This document shows positions 8,535 to 16,432 of a stretch of 64,000 bases of DNA, piece by piece; the stretch's first letter is position 1, and the number at the start of each line of letters is the position of its first letter. The stretch is taken from assembly GCA_024399135.1 (NCBI GenBank), contig JAKSHY010000004.1:1-64000 (forward strand), given 5' to 3'. The notes below the pieces were generated by a model, which had not been told where the DNA came from, ran no database searches, and saw nothing but the letters and a program-made list of their open reading frames with translations. The stretch comes from Lachnospiraceae bacterium (GTDB lineage: Bacteria > Bacillota > Clostridia > Lachnospirales > Lachnospiraceae). The position numbers and the translations under genes are program-made.

Positions 8535-9556
8535 TTCACAATACTTAAATACAATTCATATATTTTTTCACAATGTGATGAATAGCTATAATTATTCATC
8601 ACATGTTCTCTGGCTTTTCGGCCAATTTCATTCCTTAACTCAGCATCTTGTAACAATTTTCTGAGCACATTGGAAAATCCTTCTATATCACCCGGATTAA
8701 CCAAAAAGCCATTCTCTTCATTGCTAATCACAGTTGGAATACCTCCAACATTAGTCGTGACAACTGAAAGTCCGTAGCCCATGGCCTCCAGAACTGCCAT
8801 AGGAACACCTTCATTATAGGATGGGAACAAAAATATTCCTGCATTCCTAAGAAGTTTATCTTTTTCCTCACCACGAACCCATCCTGGAAATGAAACTCTG
8901 TCATCAACCATAGTTCTGATTTCTCTGGTTGCCTCTTCTCCATTTCCTGCCATGACCATGGAGTATTCTATATCTTTTACCTGATCAAGAATTTTAGGAA
9001 TATCAAAGCACCCTTTTCTTCTTCCTATCTCGCCTAAGAAAAGAATGTTATTGGAATTATTAACCTCAATATCCGGAATATTAGTGTAATTACTAATAAC
9101 GCTTATTCTGTCTTCTGGTACTATTAGCGATAATCTTCCCCTCCATTCATCCGAAAGGGCTATCAGCTTATCGCACTTAAGATAGCAACTCTTTATTTTT
9201 CTCTTCTTACTATCACTTGCATCTAAATAAAACTTATCGAACTCAGCGCCATGAATATGATTAACTATCGGAATTCGTTTCTTAAACGCGTAGCTAATAA
9301 ATGGTCGTTTCCTGTAAAAGCTAGGGCCAAAGGACGAGTGTATGTGAACTAAATCAACCTTTTCCTTATGCAATACTTTTCTATACTCAATATAACCTTT
9401 AAAAGCCTTAATTAGCTTAGCTATCTTGCTTCCATCTATATAAGATTCTACGAAGATGATATCAGCATCTTTAATCCCCTGGTCTCTATACCCATTAACA
9501 ACTGATGCGATTCCACCCATCACCATTCTGTTAGGTACTACCATTAATACCTTCAT
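8531..9556 (-). CDS. GT4 family glycosyltransferase
   Basis: GT-B fold retaining transferase with a nucleotide-sugar donor. Visible: N-terminal glycine loop (MVMGGIASVV), VHIHSSFGPSF, FLGEIGRRKG at the start of the second domain, and the EGVPMAVLEAM signature (E-x7-E, about residue 265). Length 341 is normal. It overlaps the acetyltransferase gene by 4 nt and shares one base with the stop of the initiating transferase gene upstream, so it is likely to act early on the lipid-linked sugar. Confidence 0.92.
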   Translation of the reverse strand: MKVLMVVPNRMVMGGIASVVNGYRDQGIKDADIIFVESYIDGSKIAKLIKAFKGYIEYRKVLHKEKVDLVHIHSSFGPSFYRKRPFISYAFKKRIPIVNHIHGAEFDKFYLDASDSKKRKIKSCYLKCDKLIALSDEWRGRLSLIVPEDRISVISNYTNIPDIEVNNSNNILFLGEIGRRKGCFDIPKILDQVKDIEYSMVMAGNGEEATREIRTMVDDRVSFPGWVRGEEKDKLLRNAGIFLFPSYNEGVPMAVLEAMGYGLSVVTTNVGGIPTVISNEENGFLVNPGDIEGFSNVLRKLLQDAELRNEIGRKAREHVMNNYSYSSHCEKIYELYLSIVK

Positions 9557-10926
9557 TACTTAGAGCCCTTTCCAGTGAATACTACAGCTATAGTCTTAAC
9601 TAAAATCTTAGCGTCCAGCTTAAGCGACCAGTTATCAATATACTCAAGATCAAGTTTCACAACCTCATCGAAATTATCAATATCAGACCTTCCTGAAACC
9701 TGCCACATACCAGTAAGTCCAGGTGTCATTGAAAGTCGTCTTCTGTAATACTGATTATACTTTTCGAACTCATCTACTGTTGGAGGTCTAGTTCCCACTA
9801 AGCTCATATCACCCTTTAATATATTAAAGAACTGTGGAAGTTCATCCAGACTTGTTTTCCTAAGAAAGGCTCCGACTTTAGTAATTCTAGGGTCATTTTC
9901 TATTTTAAACATAAGCCCATCAACTTCATTCTGGGCCATGAGCTCCTTCTTCCTCTCCTCTGCATCAATATACATAGATCTAAATTTTAATATCTTAAAT
10001 CTTCTGCCATTTCTTCCAATTCTTACTTGGGAGAAAAATACAGGTCCCTTCGAATTAAGTTTAATCGCAAGAGCAATGAAAGGTGTTAGAACAATCGTAA
10101 TAATACAACCAACTAATCCACCTAAAATATCTGTCATACGCTTAATCATAAGCTTCTTATAGCTCTTCTGAAAATGACTGTATGAAATTACGGAGTATTC
10201 GCCAAAAGATCCAACACTTGACCTTCTGTTATCAAGTCCTGGTACATCTACGCAGAAATTGCAGATTACTCCCATATCATCAAAAAATTGGATAATCTCA
10301 TTAATCTTATAATTCTCTTCAGCCGGAGCATAAATAAATATTTCATCCACAGCCTGCTGAATTATTTCCTTTTTAACATCCTCACTTATTTCATTAAGTG
10401 GTATGACCTTAAGAAGCTGATAACTAAGACCTAAGGATCTTTTTAATTTGTTTTCTACTTCTCCTTTATTATCTGAATCAGAGAAGGCTATTACCTTAGT
10501 TTTAACAAGCTCCGAGCCGTAATAGGTTCTCATAACCTGTTTAAATACGAGATGGAATATAAGCATTCCCACTATATCTAAAACTACGAAGTATATCATT
10601 ACCCATCTTGAGAAGATATCAGCCCATTTAAGAAAATACATAATGGCCTGGACAACCAAAACCATAATGGCATTGACCTTCGTAATTCTCCAGACTTCAG
10701 AAAGAACAGACCTTTCCATAAAATCATTATGCCAGGGCTTAATGAACGTATAGATAGTAACGAAAAGTATGCAGAATAGTCCCACCATGAAGTGAGACTT
10801 CTTATCATACATGTCACGGAAATTACCGAACCTTATATAGGTAGCCAATACGAACATAACTGCTATCGTAATCATATCAACAACCCATAGTCCATATGTA
10901 ATTATTACTTTGTTTTTATTGTTCAT
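9556..10926 (-). CDS. Polyprenyl-phosphate sugar-1-phosphate transferase (WbaP/WcaJ type)
   Basis: Starts a glycan by moving a sugar phosphate onto undecaprenyl phosphate. The 456-residue protein has four or five N-terminal helices, a Rossmann-like CoA_binding_3 linker (about 130-250) and the C-terminal catalytic domain from about 265: MTDILGGLVG re-entrant helix, GPVFFSQVRIGRNGR, KFRSM, SLDELPQFFNILKGDMSLVGTRPP (DE active pair in the middle) and PGLTGMWQVSGRS. This is the large form. A second, small initiating transferase lies at 12152-12778. Confidence 0.93.
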   Translation of the reverse strand: MNNKNKVIITYGLWVVDMITIAVMFVLATYIRFGNFRDMYDKKSHFMVGLFCILFVTIYTFIKPWHNDFMERSVLSEVWRITKVNAIMVLVVQAIMYFLKWADIFSRWVMIYFVVLDIVGMLIFHLVFKQVMRTYYGSELVKTKVIAFSDSDNKGEVENKLKRSLGLSYQLLKVIPLNEISEDVKKEIIQQAVDEIFIYAPAEENYKINEIIQFFDDMGVICNFCVDVPGLDNRRSSVGSFGEYSVISYSHFQKSYKKLMIKRMTDILGGLVGCIITIVLTPFIALAIKLNSKGPVFFSQVRIGRNGRRFKILKFRSMYIDAEERKKELMAQNEVDGLMFKIENDPRITKVGAFLRKTSLDELPQFFNILKGDMSLVGTRPPTVDEFEKYNQYYRRRLSMTPGLTGMWQVSGRSDIDNFDEVVKLDLEYIDNWSLKLDAKILVKTIAVVFTGKGSK

Positions 10927-10994
10927 TTTGCTCTATTCTCAATGTTATAGAATAAATTCTCTGTTTCGCTGGCACTTCCGTATGTTCTTTAACT

Positions 10995-12101
10995 TCAAAT
11001 CTGCATAGTACCAATAATTGTCTCGTTAACTTTGTTAACATCGAACAACTCTTCAGCCATTCTTCTGCCCTTCTGGGCCATAAGCGATGCTACTTCTGGA
11101 TTATCCATCAAGTACACCATCTTTTCTTTTATTGTCTCTACATCCTTTAGCGGAACTAAGAAACCATTTTCTCCATCTTTAACTGTTTCCCTACAGCCTG
11201 GAGCATCAGTTGTAATAACAGGACGTCCGAATGACATCGCCTCAAGATTGGTTTTAGGAGTGCCTTCCCTATAGGACGGAAGCACATATACTGTACAATC
11301 CTTTAAGTACGGTCTGACATCCTTCTGCTCTCCAAAATATTCAATGATACCGTCTTTTATGTACTGGTCAAGCTCATCTTTTTTAAGAGAAGTTGGATTA
11401 GTATCAAATGGACCAACTAAAAGACACCTTGCCTCTGGTCTTTCCCTTTTAAGCAATCTACAGGCTTCAAGATATTCAAATACCCCTTTGTCTCTTAACA
11501 ACCTTCCAATATATAAGGTTCCGAACTGTTCTGGAAGCGGAGTGAACGAAAACTGCGTTGTATTGACTCCTGATCCATGAAGCATTGTGATGTTCTGTTT
11601 CTTAATAACCTTATATTCTTTAAAAGTATCTAAATCATCACTATTCTGAAAGAATACATTCGAAACCTTTCGAAGTGCTACCCTATATTCAAGCATCATA
11701 AGGTTTCTAACTAATTTTGTTTTGAAGTTATTCTTTAAAAACAAAGAACCCAGGCCTGCAATAAGTGGATATACTTCTTTAATTCCCAAGCTTGATGCTG
11801 CCATTGATCCATATATTACTGTCTTAGCCTGAAAGGTAAATATCTTGTCAGGCATTATATCTTTTAACACCTTCTTAATAGACTTAAGTGTCTTAAGATC
11901 ATTTAATGGATTCATTCCATTTCTGGCAACATTTATCTGTTTGTATATGACACCGTTGTCAGAAAATGACTTATTCCATTCTTCCTCACTCTCATTTCCA
12001 AGAGCATATACTTCACAGCCTTTTTCTATGAAGGCCTTCATCATATCCATACGAAACCAAAACAAAGCTGGTGTATGACATGAAATTACTGCTATTTTCA
12101 T
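10995..12101 (-). CDS. GT4 family glycosyltransferase (CapM-like)
   Basis: GT-B enzyme that starts MKIAVISCHTPALFWFRMDM and carries YIGRLLRDKGVFEYLEA at the second domain and the EGTPKTNLEAM signature (E-x7-E, near residue 280). Such proteins often stand next to a PglC-type initiating transferase and add the second sugar, as PglA does. Here it lies between the two initiating transferases, with 50 nt to the small one upstream. Donor and acceptor are not known. Length 368 is normal. Confidence 0.9.
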   Translation of the reverse strand: MKIAVISCHTPALFWFRMDMMKAFIEKGCEVYALGNESEEEWNKSFSDNGVIYKQINVARNGMNPLNDLKTLKSIKKVLKDIMPDKIFTFQAKTVIYGSMAASSLGIKEVYPLIAGLGSLFLKNNFKTKLVRNLMMLEYRVALRKVSNVFFQNSDDLDTFKEYKVIKKQNITMLHGSGVNTTQFSFTPLPEQFGTLYIGRLLRDKGVFEYLEACRLLKRERPEARCLLVGPFDTNPTSLKKDELDQYIKDGIIEYFGEQKDVRPYLKDCTVYVLPSYREGTPKTNLEAMSFGRPVITTDAPGCRETVKDGENGFLVPLKDVETIKEKMVYLMDNPEVASLMAQKGRRMAEELFDVNKVNETIIGTMQI

Positions 12102-12151
12102 ATGTTTATCCTATTTACTCTTATTAGTTCCTGACTGTTTAACTTAATATG

Positions 12152-12778
12152 CTACTTCCTAGTGTCATCTTTAGTAGCATTCATCTGCCCTGTTCCGCCT
12201 TCAACAACTCCTTCATGCCTAAATACTTTCATAAAGGTTCCGAAGAAACATTTCATATCAAAAAGAAACGACTCTTTGCTGGCATATTCACCATCAAGCT
12301 TAGCCTTAACAGGAATTTCCAATTCATCACGACCATTAATCTGAGCCCATCCTGTAAGACCTGGTCTTACATCGTTAGCCCCATACTTATCTCTCTCCTC
12401 GATTAAGTCGAACTGATTCCACAATGCTGGACGAGGACCTATAATGCTCATCTTTCCTGTGAATATATTAAATAGCTGTGGTAATTCATCAAGACTGTAT
12501 TTTCTAATGAATTTTCCACATTTAAGAAGATATTGCTCGGGGTTTTCAAGCATATGTGTTGGAACATCATGAGGAGTACTCAATTTCATGGATCTAAATT
12601 TCCACAGCATGAAATGTGACTTATGAATACCTACTCTCTTTTGCTTAAAAATAGCCTTTCCTGGGTCTTCTATCTTTATGATTATGGCTATTACTCCCAT
12701 AGGAATAGCTAAAACTATTATTCCTATTCCCGAAAGTATAATATCTATTAATCTTTTAATAATTTTGTCGTAAAACAT
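12152..12778 (-). CDS. PglC-type (small monotopic) initiating phosphosugar transferase
   Basis: A 208-residue enzyme consisting of the catalytic domain only: one re-entrant membrane helix (about 10-34), FKQKRVGIHKSHF, KFRSMKL, SLDELPQLFNIFTGKMSIIGPRP (catalytic DE), and RPGLTGWAQINGRDE. It moves a sugar phosphate to undecaprenyl phosphate. PglC relatives prefer UDP-diacetamido or N-acetylamino 6-deoxy sugars, which would fit the PglF-type dehydratase at 43800-45677. That two initiating enzymes lie 1.2 kb apart is unusual. Confidence 0.93.
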   Translation of the reverse strand: MFYDKIIKRLIDIILSGIGIIVLAIPMGVIAIIIKIEDPGKAIFKQKRVGIHKSHFMLWKFRSMKLSTPHDVPTHMLENPEQYLLKCGKFIRKYSLDELPQLFNIFTGKMSIIGPRPALWNQFDLIEERDKYGANDVRPGLTGWAQINGRDELEIPVKAKLDGEYASKESFLFDMKCFFGTFMKVFRHEGVVEGGTGQMNATKDDTRK

Positions 12779-12850
12779 ATATACTCTTTTTCTTGATAAA
12801 TGTATTGATTAACATGAACAGGTTGACTTTAACGTAGTGTTCTATAATCA

Positions 12851-13792
12851 CTAATTCATTTTCAGTTTACGCTTCATGAAGCGCTTGCATCTTCTGAAAA
12901 ATCTGAAGATTTTAAGTTTAATTCCTATAAGTTTCTTATGAAAATCTGAAACCTTCGGCATAACCAGATGATCATATTCATTAATATTATTTCTAAGCCA
13001 TTCTGGATATGAATCATCTATATCAACCCTTTGGAATTTAGCATCTCTTCCGAACATATCCTGTCCAAGAATAAGCCTATCCTTGGCTTCTTTTAAGATA
13101 TCTTCAGTGTTATATTCCTGATGAGCTGCTGCCACGACCTTAACTCCAATTCTATTAGCAACATTAGTTTCGTGAAGAGATCCCATATATCCAAAATGCC
13201 ATCCGCCATTATCTATTCTGACACTTTTAGGATTATCTACACTAAATTCTCTAATTCTGATAATTCCATCTTCAGGAATATTTCGCTTGCTAAGTACTTT
13301 AGTTCCAAGCCACATTTTCCTGTCAACATCCGGAAAATCACCTGTAATACTTAATAGTTTTCCTGATATTTCTTCCATGTTAAGATAGACGTAGAACATT
13401 CGCTGTCTTAAATGGTACACCTTGTCTGGATTAAAATTCTCTACTATTTCCTTAATCACATCTGGATTAGGTATTTCATCAACATCACCGAATATAATAA
13501 CATCATCATCTTTAGCATCTGTAAGTCCGAGAGCTAAATGATTTTTCTGAAAATAATCTCTTTCATGAGTCTTAAGGTCATCTCCAAGCTCATCAACCAC
13601 TATGTATTCAATCTTATGAAGCCATGGAGAGAACATATCCTTATATGTTTCAAAGCAAAGCTCCTTTGGTTGCCCCGAAAAAGTATATTTTGCTTCCTCT
13701 ATAACGAATCTATCAACGTATGGATCCATGACTTCAAGATGAAGTCGTAATATATCTAATTCATTAAAAAACGGAAATAAATCGTATACCAT
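12851..13792 (-). CDS. GT17-like glycosyltransferase
   Basis: Resembles GT17, the family of the eukaryotic bisecting beta-1,4-GlcNAc transferase, which has bacterial members in capsule loci. The N-terminus MVYDLFPFFNELDILRLHLE, then FVIEEAKYTFSGQPK, IFGDVDEIPNP (about residue 105; DxD-like) and NGGWHFGYMG are diagnostic. I start at ATG 13792 because AAGGAT precedes it and the family begins there; an in-frame ATG at 13843 would add 17 unmatched residues. It is the first gene behind a strong predicted promoter. Confidence 0.85.
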   Translation of the reverse strand: MVYDLFPFFNELDILRLHLEVMDPYVDRFVIEEAKYTFSGQPKELCFETYKDMFSPWLHKIEYIVVDELGDDLKTHERDYFQKNHLALGLTDAKDDDVIIFGDVDEIPNPDVIKEIVENFNPDKVYHLRQRMFYVYLNMEEISGKLLSITGDFPDVDRKMWLGTKVLSKRNIPEDGIIRIREFSVDNPKSVRIDNGGWHFGYMGSLHETNVANRIGVKVVAAAHQEYNTEDILKEAKDRLILGQDMFGRDAKFQRVDIDDSYPEWLRNNINEYDHLVMPKVSDFHKKLIGIKLKIFRFFRRCKRFMKRKLKMN

Positions 13793-13886
13793 AATATCCT
13801 TTTCAAAAACGATATATTTGTACCTAACTACAAACAGACGCACTCCCCTGGAATTTGCGTCAAAAGTTTCAAATCACACTATTTCT

Positions 13887-13915
13887 ATTATACAAAAATG
13901 GATAGATTTGGTAAA
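13887..13915 (-). promoter_or_regulatory. Predicted sigma-A promoter for the 3.4-13.8 kb unit
   Basis: Minus strand: TTTACC (-35, 13910-13915), a 17-nt spacer and a perfect TATAAT (-10, 13887-13892). The GT17 start lies about 90 nt downstream. It would let the left third of the locus be transcribed separately from the small-gene island. Confidence 0.7.
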
Positions 13916-13933
13916 GAGGGGCTAGTCGCAAAT

Positions 13934-13957
13934 AGAGCAGGCTCTTTAACCTGCTCT
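13934..13957 (-). terminator. Hairpin after the small-gene island
   Basis: An 8-bp perfect stem (AGAGCAGG / CCTGCTCT) with an 8-nt loop, between the last small gene and the next promoter. Only ATTT follows on the minus strand, so it is a weak terminator or an RNA-stabilising stem. Confidence 0.5.
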
Positions 13958-14010
13958 ACATTGATTCCACTATATTCTCACAAAATGATAAAACCATAAC
14001 ACCAAATTTC

Positions 14011-14307
14011 CTAAACCTCTATTATGTCATTATACAATGAATTATCAGAAATGTACTCAATTTTAGAGTTTAGTGACACAGAGGAATCATCTACATTAAT
14101 AAACATTATGTCTTTGCTCGAAAAACACTGTTTAGGCATTGACAAAAAATATTTTTCAATATGAATATTTCCATGCAAATCCGTTATCCTGATATTCCCA
14201 CTCATCGGAATATCACATTTTTTACATATCAAAGTTGTTTTTTTACCACCTAGAACTTCTAAAACGTCCAATCTTGTAACAATAATATCTTTATTCAAAT
14301 CTGTCAC
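14011..14307 (-). CDS. Hypothetical protein of the small-gene island
   Basis: A 98-residue protein I do not recognise. It has no signal peptide or membrane helix. A CKKC pair (about residues 28-31) could bind metal or be chance. Its start overlaps the stop of the HExxxH gene by 4 nt, so the two are translationally coupled, a layout common for effector/immunity or toxin/antitoxin partners. A role as partner of the upstream protein is only inferred from this coupling. Confidence 0.55.
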   Translation of the reverse strand: MTDLNKDIIVTRLDVLEVLGGKKTTLICKKCDIPMSGNIRITDLHGNIHIEKYFLSMPKQCFSSKDIMFINVDDSSVSLNSKIEYISDNSLYNDIIEV

Positions 14308-14774
14308 CTCTCTTCAATATGCATTAATTTTTTGGCATCAGATAACTTTATATTGCCCTTTTTCAATCTGATTAATCCGTCTTTAATTAGCGCTACTCTT
14401 TCTTCAAAAGACAAGAAAGGAGCAAAACGAGCGGCTCTTATACTAGCTTGAGCTTCATCTAAATAGCGATTGTCACATTCAAACCCATATAACCAAGCTT
14501 CATAATGTCCAACTATTTCATGTGCAATTGCACCCTTGTAAGAAATGATTTCATTAGGATTAGTAGCCGAACCATTCGGATATACATCAGTTCCAATAAT
14601 TAATCTACAGTATCTTTCCCCTTCTGAATTACATACAAAAGCTGTATTACTAAATTCAGAAAAATCTATACTATGCTCAAACCCTAACAATTCAACATAA
14701 GCAAGACACTCTTTTCGTTGCTCATATGTAAGCTTCAATTCATTTCTTTTTCCATCTGTGTATACAAACTTCAT
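14304..14774 (-). CDS. Putative metallopeptidase-like protein with HExxxH motif
   Basis: A 156-residue protein with AHEIVGHYEAW at residues 84-94. The spacing is H85-E86-x3-H90, one residue longer than the classic zincin HExxH, so metal binding is plausible but not shown. A downstream LDEAQASIRAARF block (about 105-117) offers Asp/Glu as a third ligand. My impression is that such domains occur at the C-terminus of polymorphic toxins, but I cannot confirm this. There is no signal peptide. It overlaps the next small gene by 4 nt and follows a 98-residue gene by 37 nt. Function uncertain. Confidence 0.6.
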   Translation of the reverse strand: MKFVYTDGKRNELKLTYEQRKECLAYVELLGFEHSIDFSEFSNTAFVCNSEGERYCRLIIGTDVYPNGSATNPNEIISYKGAIAHEIVGHYEAWLYGFECDNRYLDEAQASIRAARFAPFLSFEERVALIKDGLIRLKKGNIKLSDAKKLMHIEER

Positions 14775-14811
14775 TTATTCACCTTCAATATAGCATTAAC
14801 AATAGGATTTC

Positions 14812-15108
14812 TCAATTATTTTCAACTATAGAGATAGTTTGAATCATATCATCTATCCGATTAAGATTGATTGGCTTCATACTACTTTCAAAAGTAACAA
14901 ATAACCTCTCTCCAATATGAATTCCATTTTCTGCGTATAAATCTATTTTTTCTAATGCTCTTTTGCTCACATAATAATATTGAGGATATTTTCCTTTGGA
15001 CATCTCAGCCCTAACGTTTCCATCTGGAGCTTTATCAAGTGACTGCCTCACTCGCTTTTCTAAAGCATCCAATTGTTCTAATTCTTCTATCAATTTTTTA
15101 TTTTTCAT
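14812..15108 (-). CDS. Short protein, possibly an internally deleted family member
   Basis: A 98-residue protein. Its first half (LEQLDALEKRVRQ, then KGKYPQYYYVSK near residue 40) resembles the N-terminus of a larger Clostridiales protein family that I remember as about 300 residues. Its second half (KIDLYAENGIHIGERLFVTFE) resembles that family's C-terminus. The middle, nuclease-like part would be missing. This is recollection, not a search. The ribosome site (GGAAAGGA) is 13 nt from the ATG. It may be a non-functional relic. Confidence 0.5.
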   Translation of the reverse strand: MKNKKLIEELEQLDALEKRVRQSLDKAPDGNVRAEMSKGKYPQYYYVSKRALEKIDLYAENGIHIGERLFVTFESSMKPINLNRIDDMIQTISIVENN

Positions 15109-15140
15109 ATATAAGTATGTTCCTTTCCTAAAGATTGAGT

Positions 15141-15215
15141 TTAAAACCCAATTTCTTGCATTTCTTTATACCTTGCGACTTGTTTTGGATTTTTGATGAT
15201 TGCAGAAGATAATAA
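15141..15215 (-). pseudogene. C-terminal gene remnant
   Basis: Minus-strand frame from just after a TGA (15216-15218) to TAA (15141-15143) reads as an ordinary protein end, SSAIIKNPKQVARYKEMQEI plus GF. It has no start codon or ribosome site and fits a truncated gene end lying 33 nt before the next small gene. I do not recognise the family. Chance cannot be ruled out at 24 codons. Confidence 0.35.
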
Positions 15216-15218
15216 TCA

Positions 15219-15685
15219 GTCGTTTTCAAGAGATGCTGTTTTGCATATTGAAGCCTAATAATATGACTTACTTTTACCTCAAGATTTCCAACGATTGCTG
15301 TTAATGGTAGAAAAAATCATACGTTTACCATCACATATGCGACGAGCGCCATACAAGGTAAAATATTGTTGAGTCTTACCTTTGCTAATGTATATTACGA
15401 TATGACAGGGTAAAATATCACTGAAGTTTACCATTACACTTGCATCTTGCAATAAAACATAGTAAGGCCTTACCAGAATTTACCTTTTAATTTGTTTTGG
15501 AATATTTTTGATGGTAAACAGCATTGCGTATCATCTCAAAAGATATACAAGTATAGAACAATAAATTATGCTGTTACCTTTAGAATTATGTTTTGAGGAA
15601 TTAGATTAGATTATAACATCTTTTCGCACGTGTGCCAAATATTATTTGACTCGCGTTGCTAAAACGTGTTCTATACACATATTTC
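15219..15685. other. Gene-free stretch holding a repeat array
   Basis: No convincing gene on either strand. Positions 15273-15518 hold the regular inverted-repeat array described separately. The remaining flanks (15219-15272 and 15519-15685) are AT-rich with no clear hairpin or promoter. The GT-like gene upstream ends at 15686. Confidence 0.6.
15273..15518. repeat. Five-unit 51-52 bp array of GGTAAA-N12-TTTACC sites
   Basis: TTTACC-like hexamers begin at 15273, 15324, 15375 (CTTACC), 15427 and 15479. GGTAAA-like hexamers begin at 15306 (GGTAGA), 15357, 15409, 15461 (AGTAAG) and 15513. Together they make four 24-bp inverted sites (GGTAAA-N12-TTTACC) at 15306-15329, 15357-15380, 15409-15432 and 15461-15484, plus a half-site at each end. 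The spacing is 51, 51-52 and 52 bp, close to five helical turns, so all sites face the same side of the DNA. The spacers (27-28 nt) differ in sequence. Most like an array of protein-binding sites. Confidence 0.75.
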
Positions 15686-16432
15686 TCATTTCTTATGTAT
15701 ATTCAACACATTTCTTATAGGTCTTGATATATTAGCCAAGAACTCATACACACGTGTTCTCAGGTCTACGAATTTAGGATATGAAGCATTCTCATCCCAC
15801 CACTTATGAAATACGAATGGATTCATTCCTGTAGTTTCTTCCAAAGTATGCTCACGTCCGAAGAACCTGGCAACTTCAATAGGTGCGAATTTAAGTCCAT
15901 CATCTTCCATCTGGCATTTATTCATGGCACATAGGAATATGTCCTCATTATAGTCTCCATCAGGAGTTTTTCTCCATTCAAGGTTATGAGCCTTAGGATA
16001 CTCTAATAAGCGCTTCGAGCGAAGCGATACACTGTTACCCACTCTAACAATATTTCCCCTAGCGTCATAATAAGAAGTATGTCCTTCTGTTGGAAGCGGC
16101 CACGGAGAGCCTATATAGTCATATTCAAGGAATTCTTCTTTCCATGCCGACGGATTAACCACGAATCCATCATAATGAACTAGAAGAATATAATCTGTAT
16201 TAACATACTGTGCTAAATCATATACCATCATATGATTGAACATATCGATATTACTTATCTTCTCACAATGCTTATACGTAATACCTGATGGCAGTCTTTT
16301 GGGCTTTTCATGAGTAACCAGTACTACTTCACCATACTCGATTTCTCTCATGCTATACTCAAGCGCTTTAACTGTCTCATATATTTTCACAGAAGATACA
16401 GCTATTAACGTTACATTAGGTAATTTAAGCAA
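15686..16432 (-). CDS. DUF5672-type glycosyltransferase-like protein
   Basis: A 248-residue protein matching DUF5672, a family found with glycosyltransferases. Blocks: LLVHYDGFVVNPSAW (about 92-106; DGF as DxD-like), YDYIGSPWPL, VRVGNSVSLRSKRLLEYP, and EDIFLC (about 172). The GN-x-SLRS block is typical. No membrane helix. The start overlaps the end of the ABC flippase gene by 8 nt. Probably adds a sugar in the cytoplasm; substrate unknown. Confidence 0.75.
   Translation of the reverse strand: MLKLPNVTLIAVSSVKIYETVKALEYSMREIEYGEVVLVTHEKPKRLPSGITYKHCEKISNIDMFNHMMVYDLAQYVNTDYILLVHYDGFVVNPSAWKEEFLEYDYIGSPWPLPTEGHTSYYDARGNIVRVGNSVSLRSKRLLEYPKAHNLEWRKTPDGDYNEDIFLCAMNKCQMEDDGLKFAPIEVARFFGREHTLEETTGMNPFVFHKWWDENASYPKFVDLRTRVYEFLANISRPIRNVLNIHKK

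Noticed and set aside
14304-14774. ImmA/IrrE-type or classic zincin peptidase
   Set aside because: The motif is H-E-x3-H, not H-E-x2-H, so assignment to a known zincin family is not supported.
15273-15518. CRISPR array
   Set aside because: Repeat and spacer sizes (24 and 27-28 nt) look similar to CRISPR, but only the outer six bases of each repeat are kept, the repeat centres differ, and no cas gene is near.
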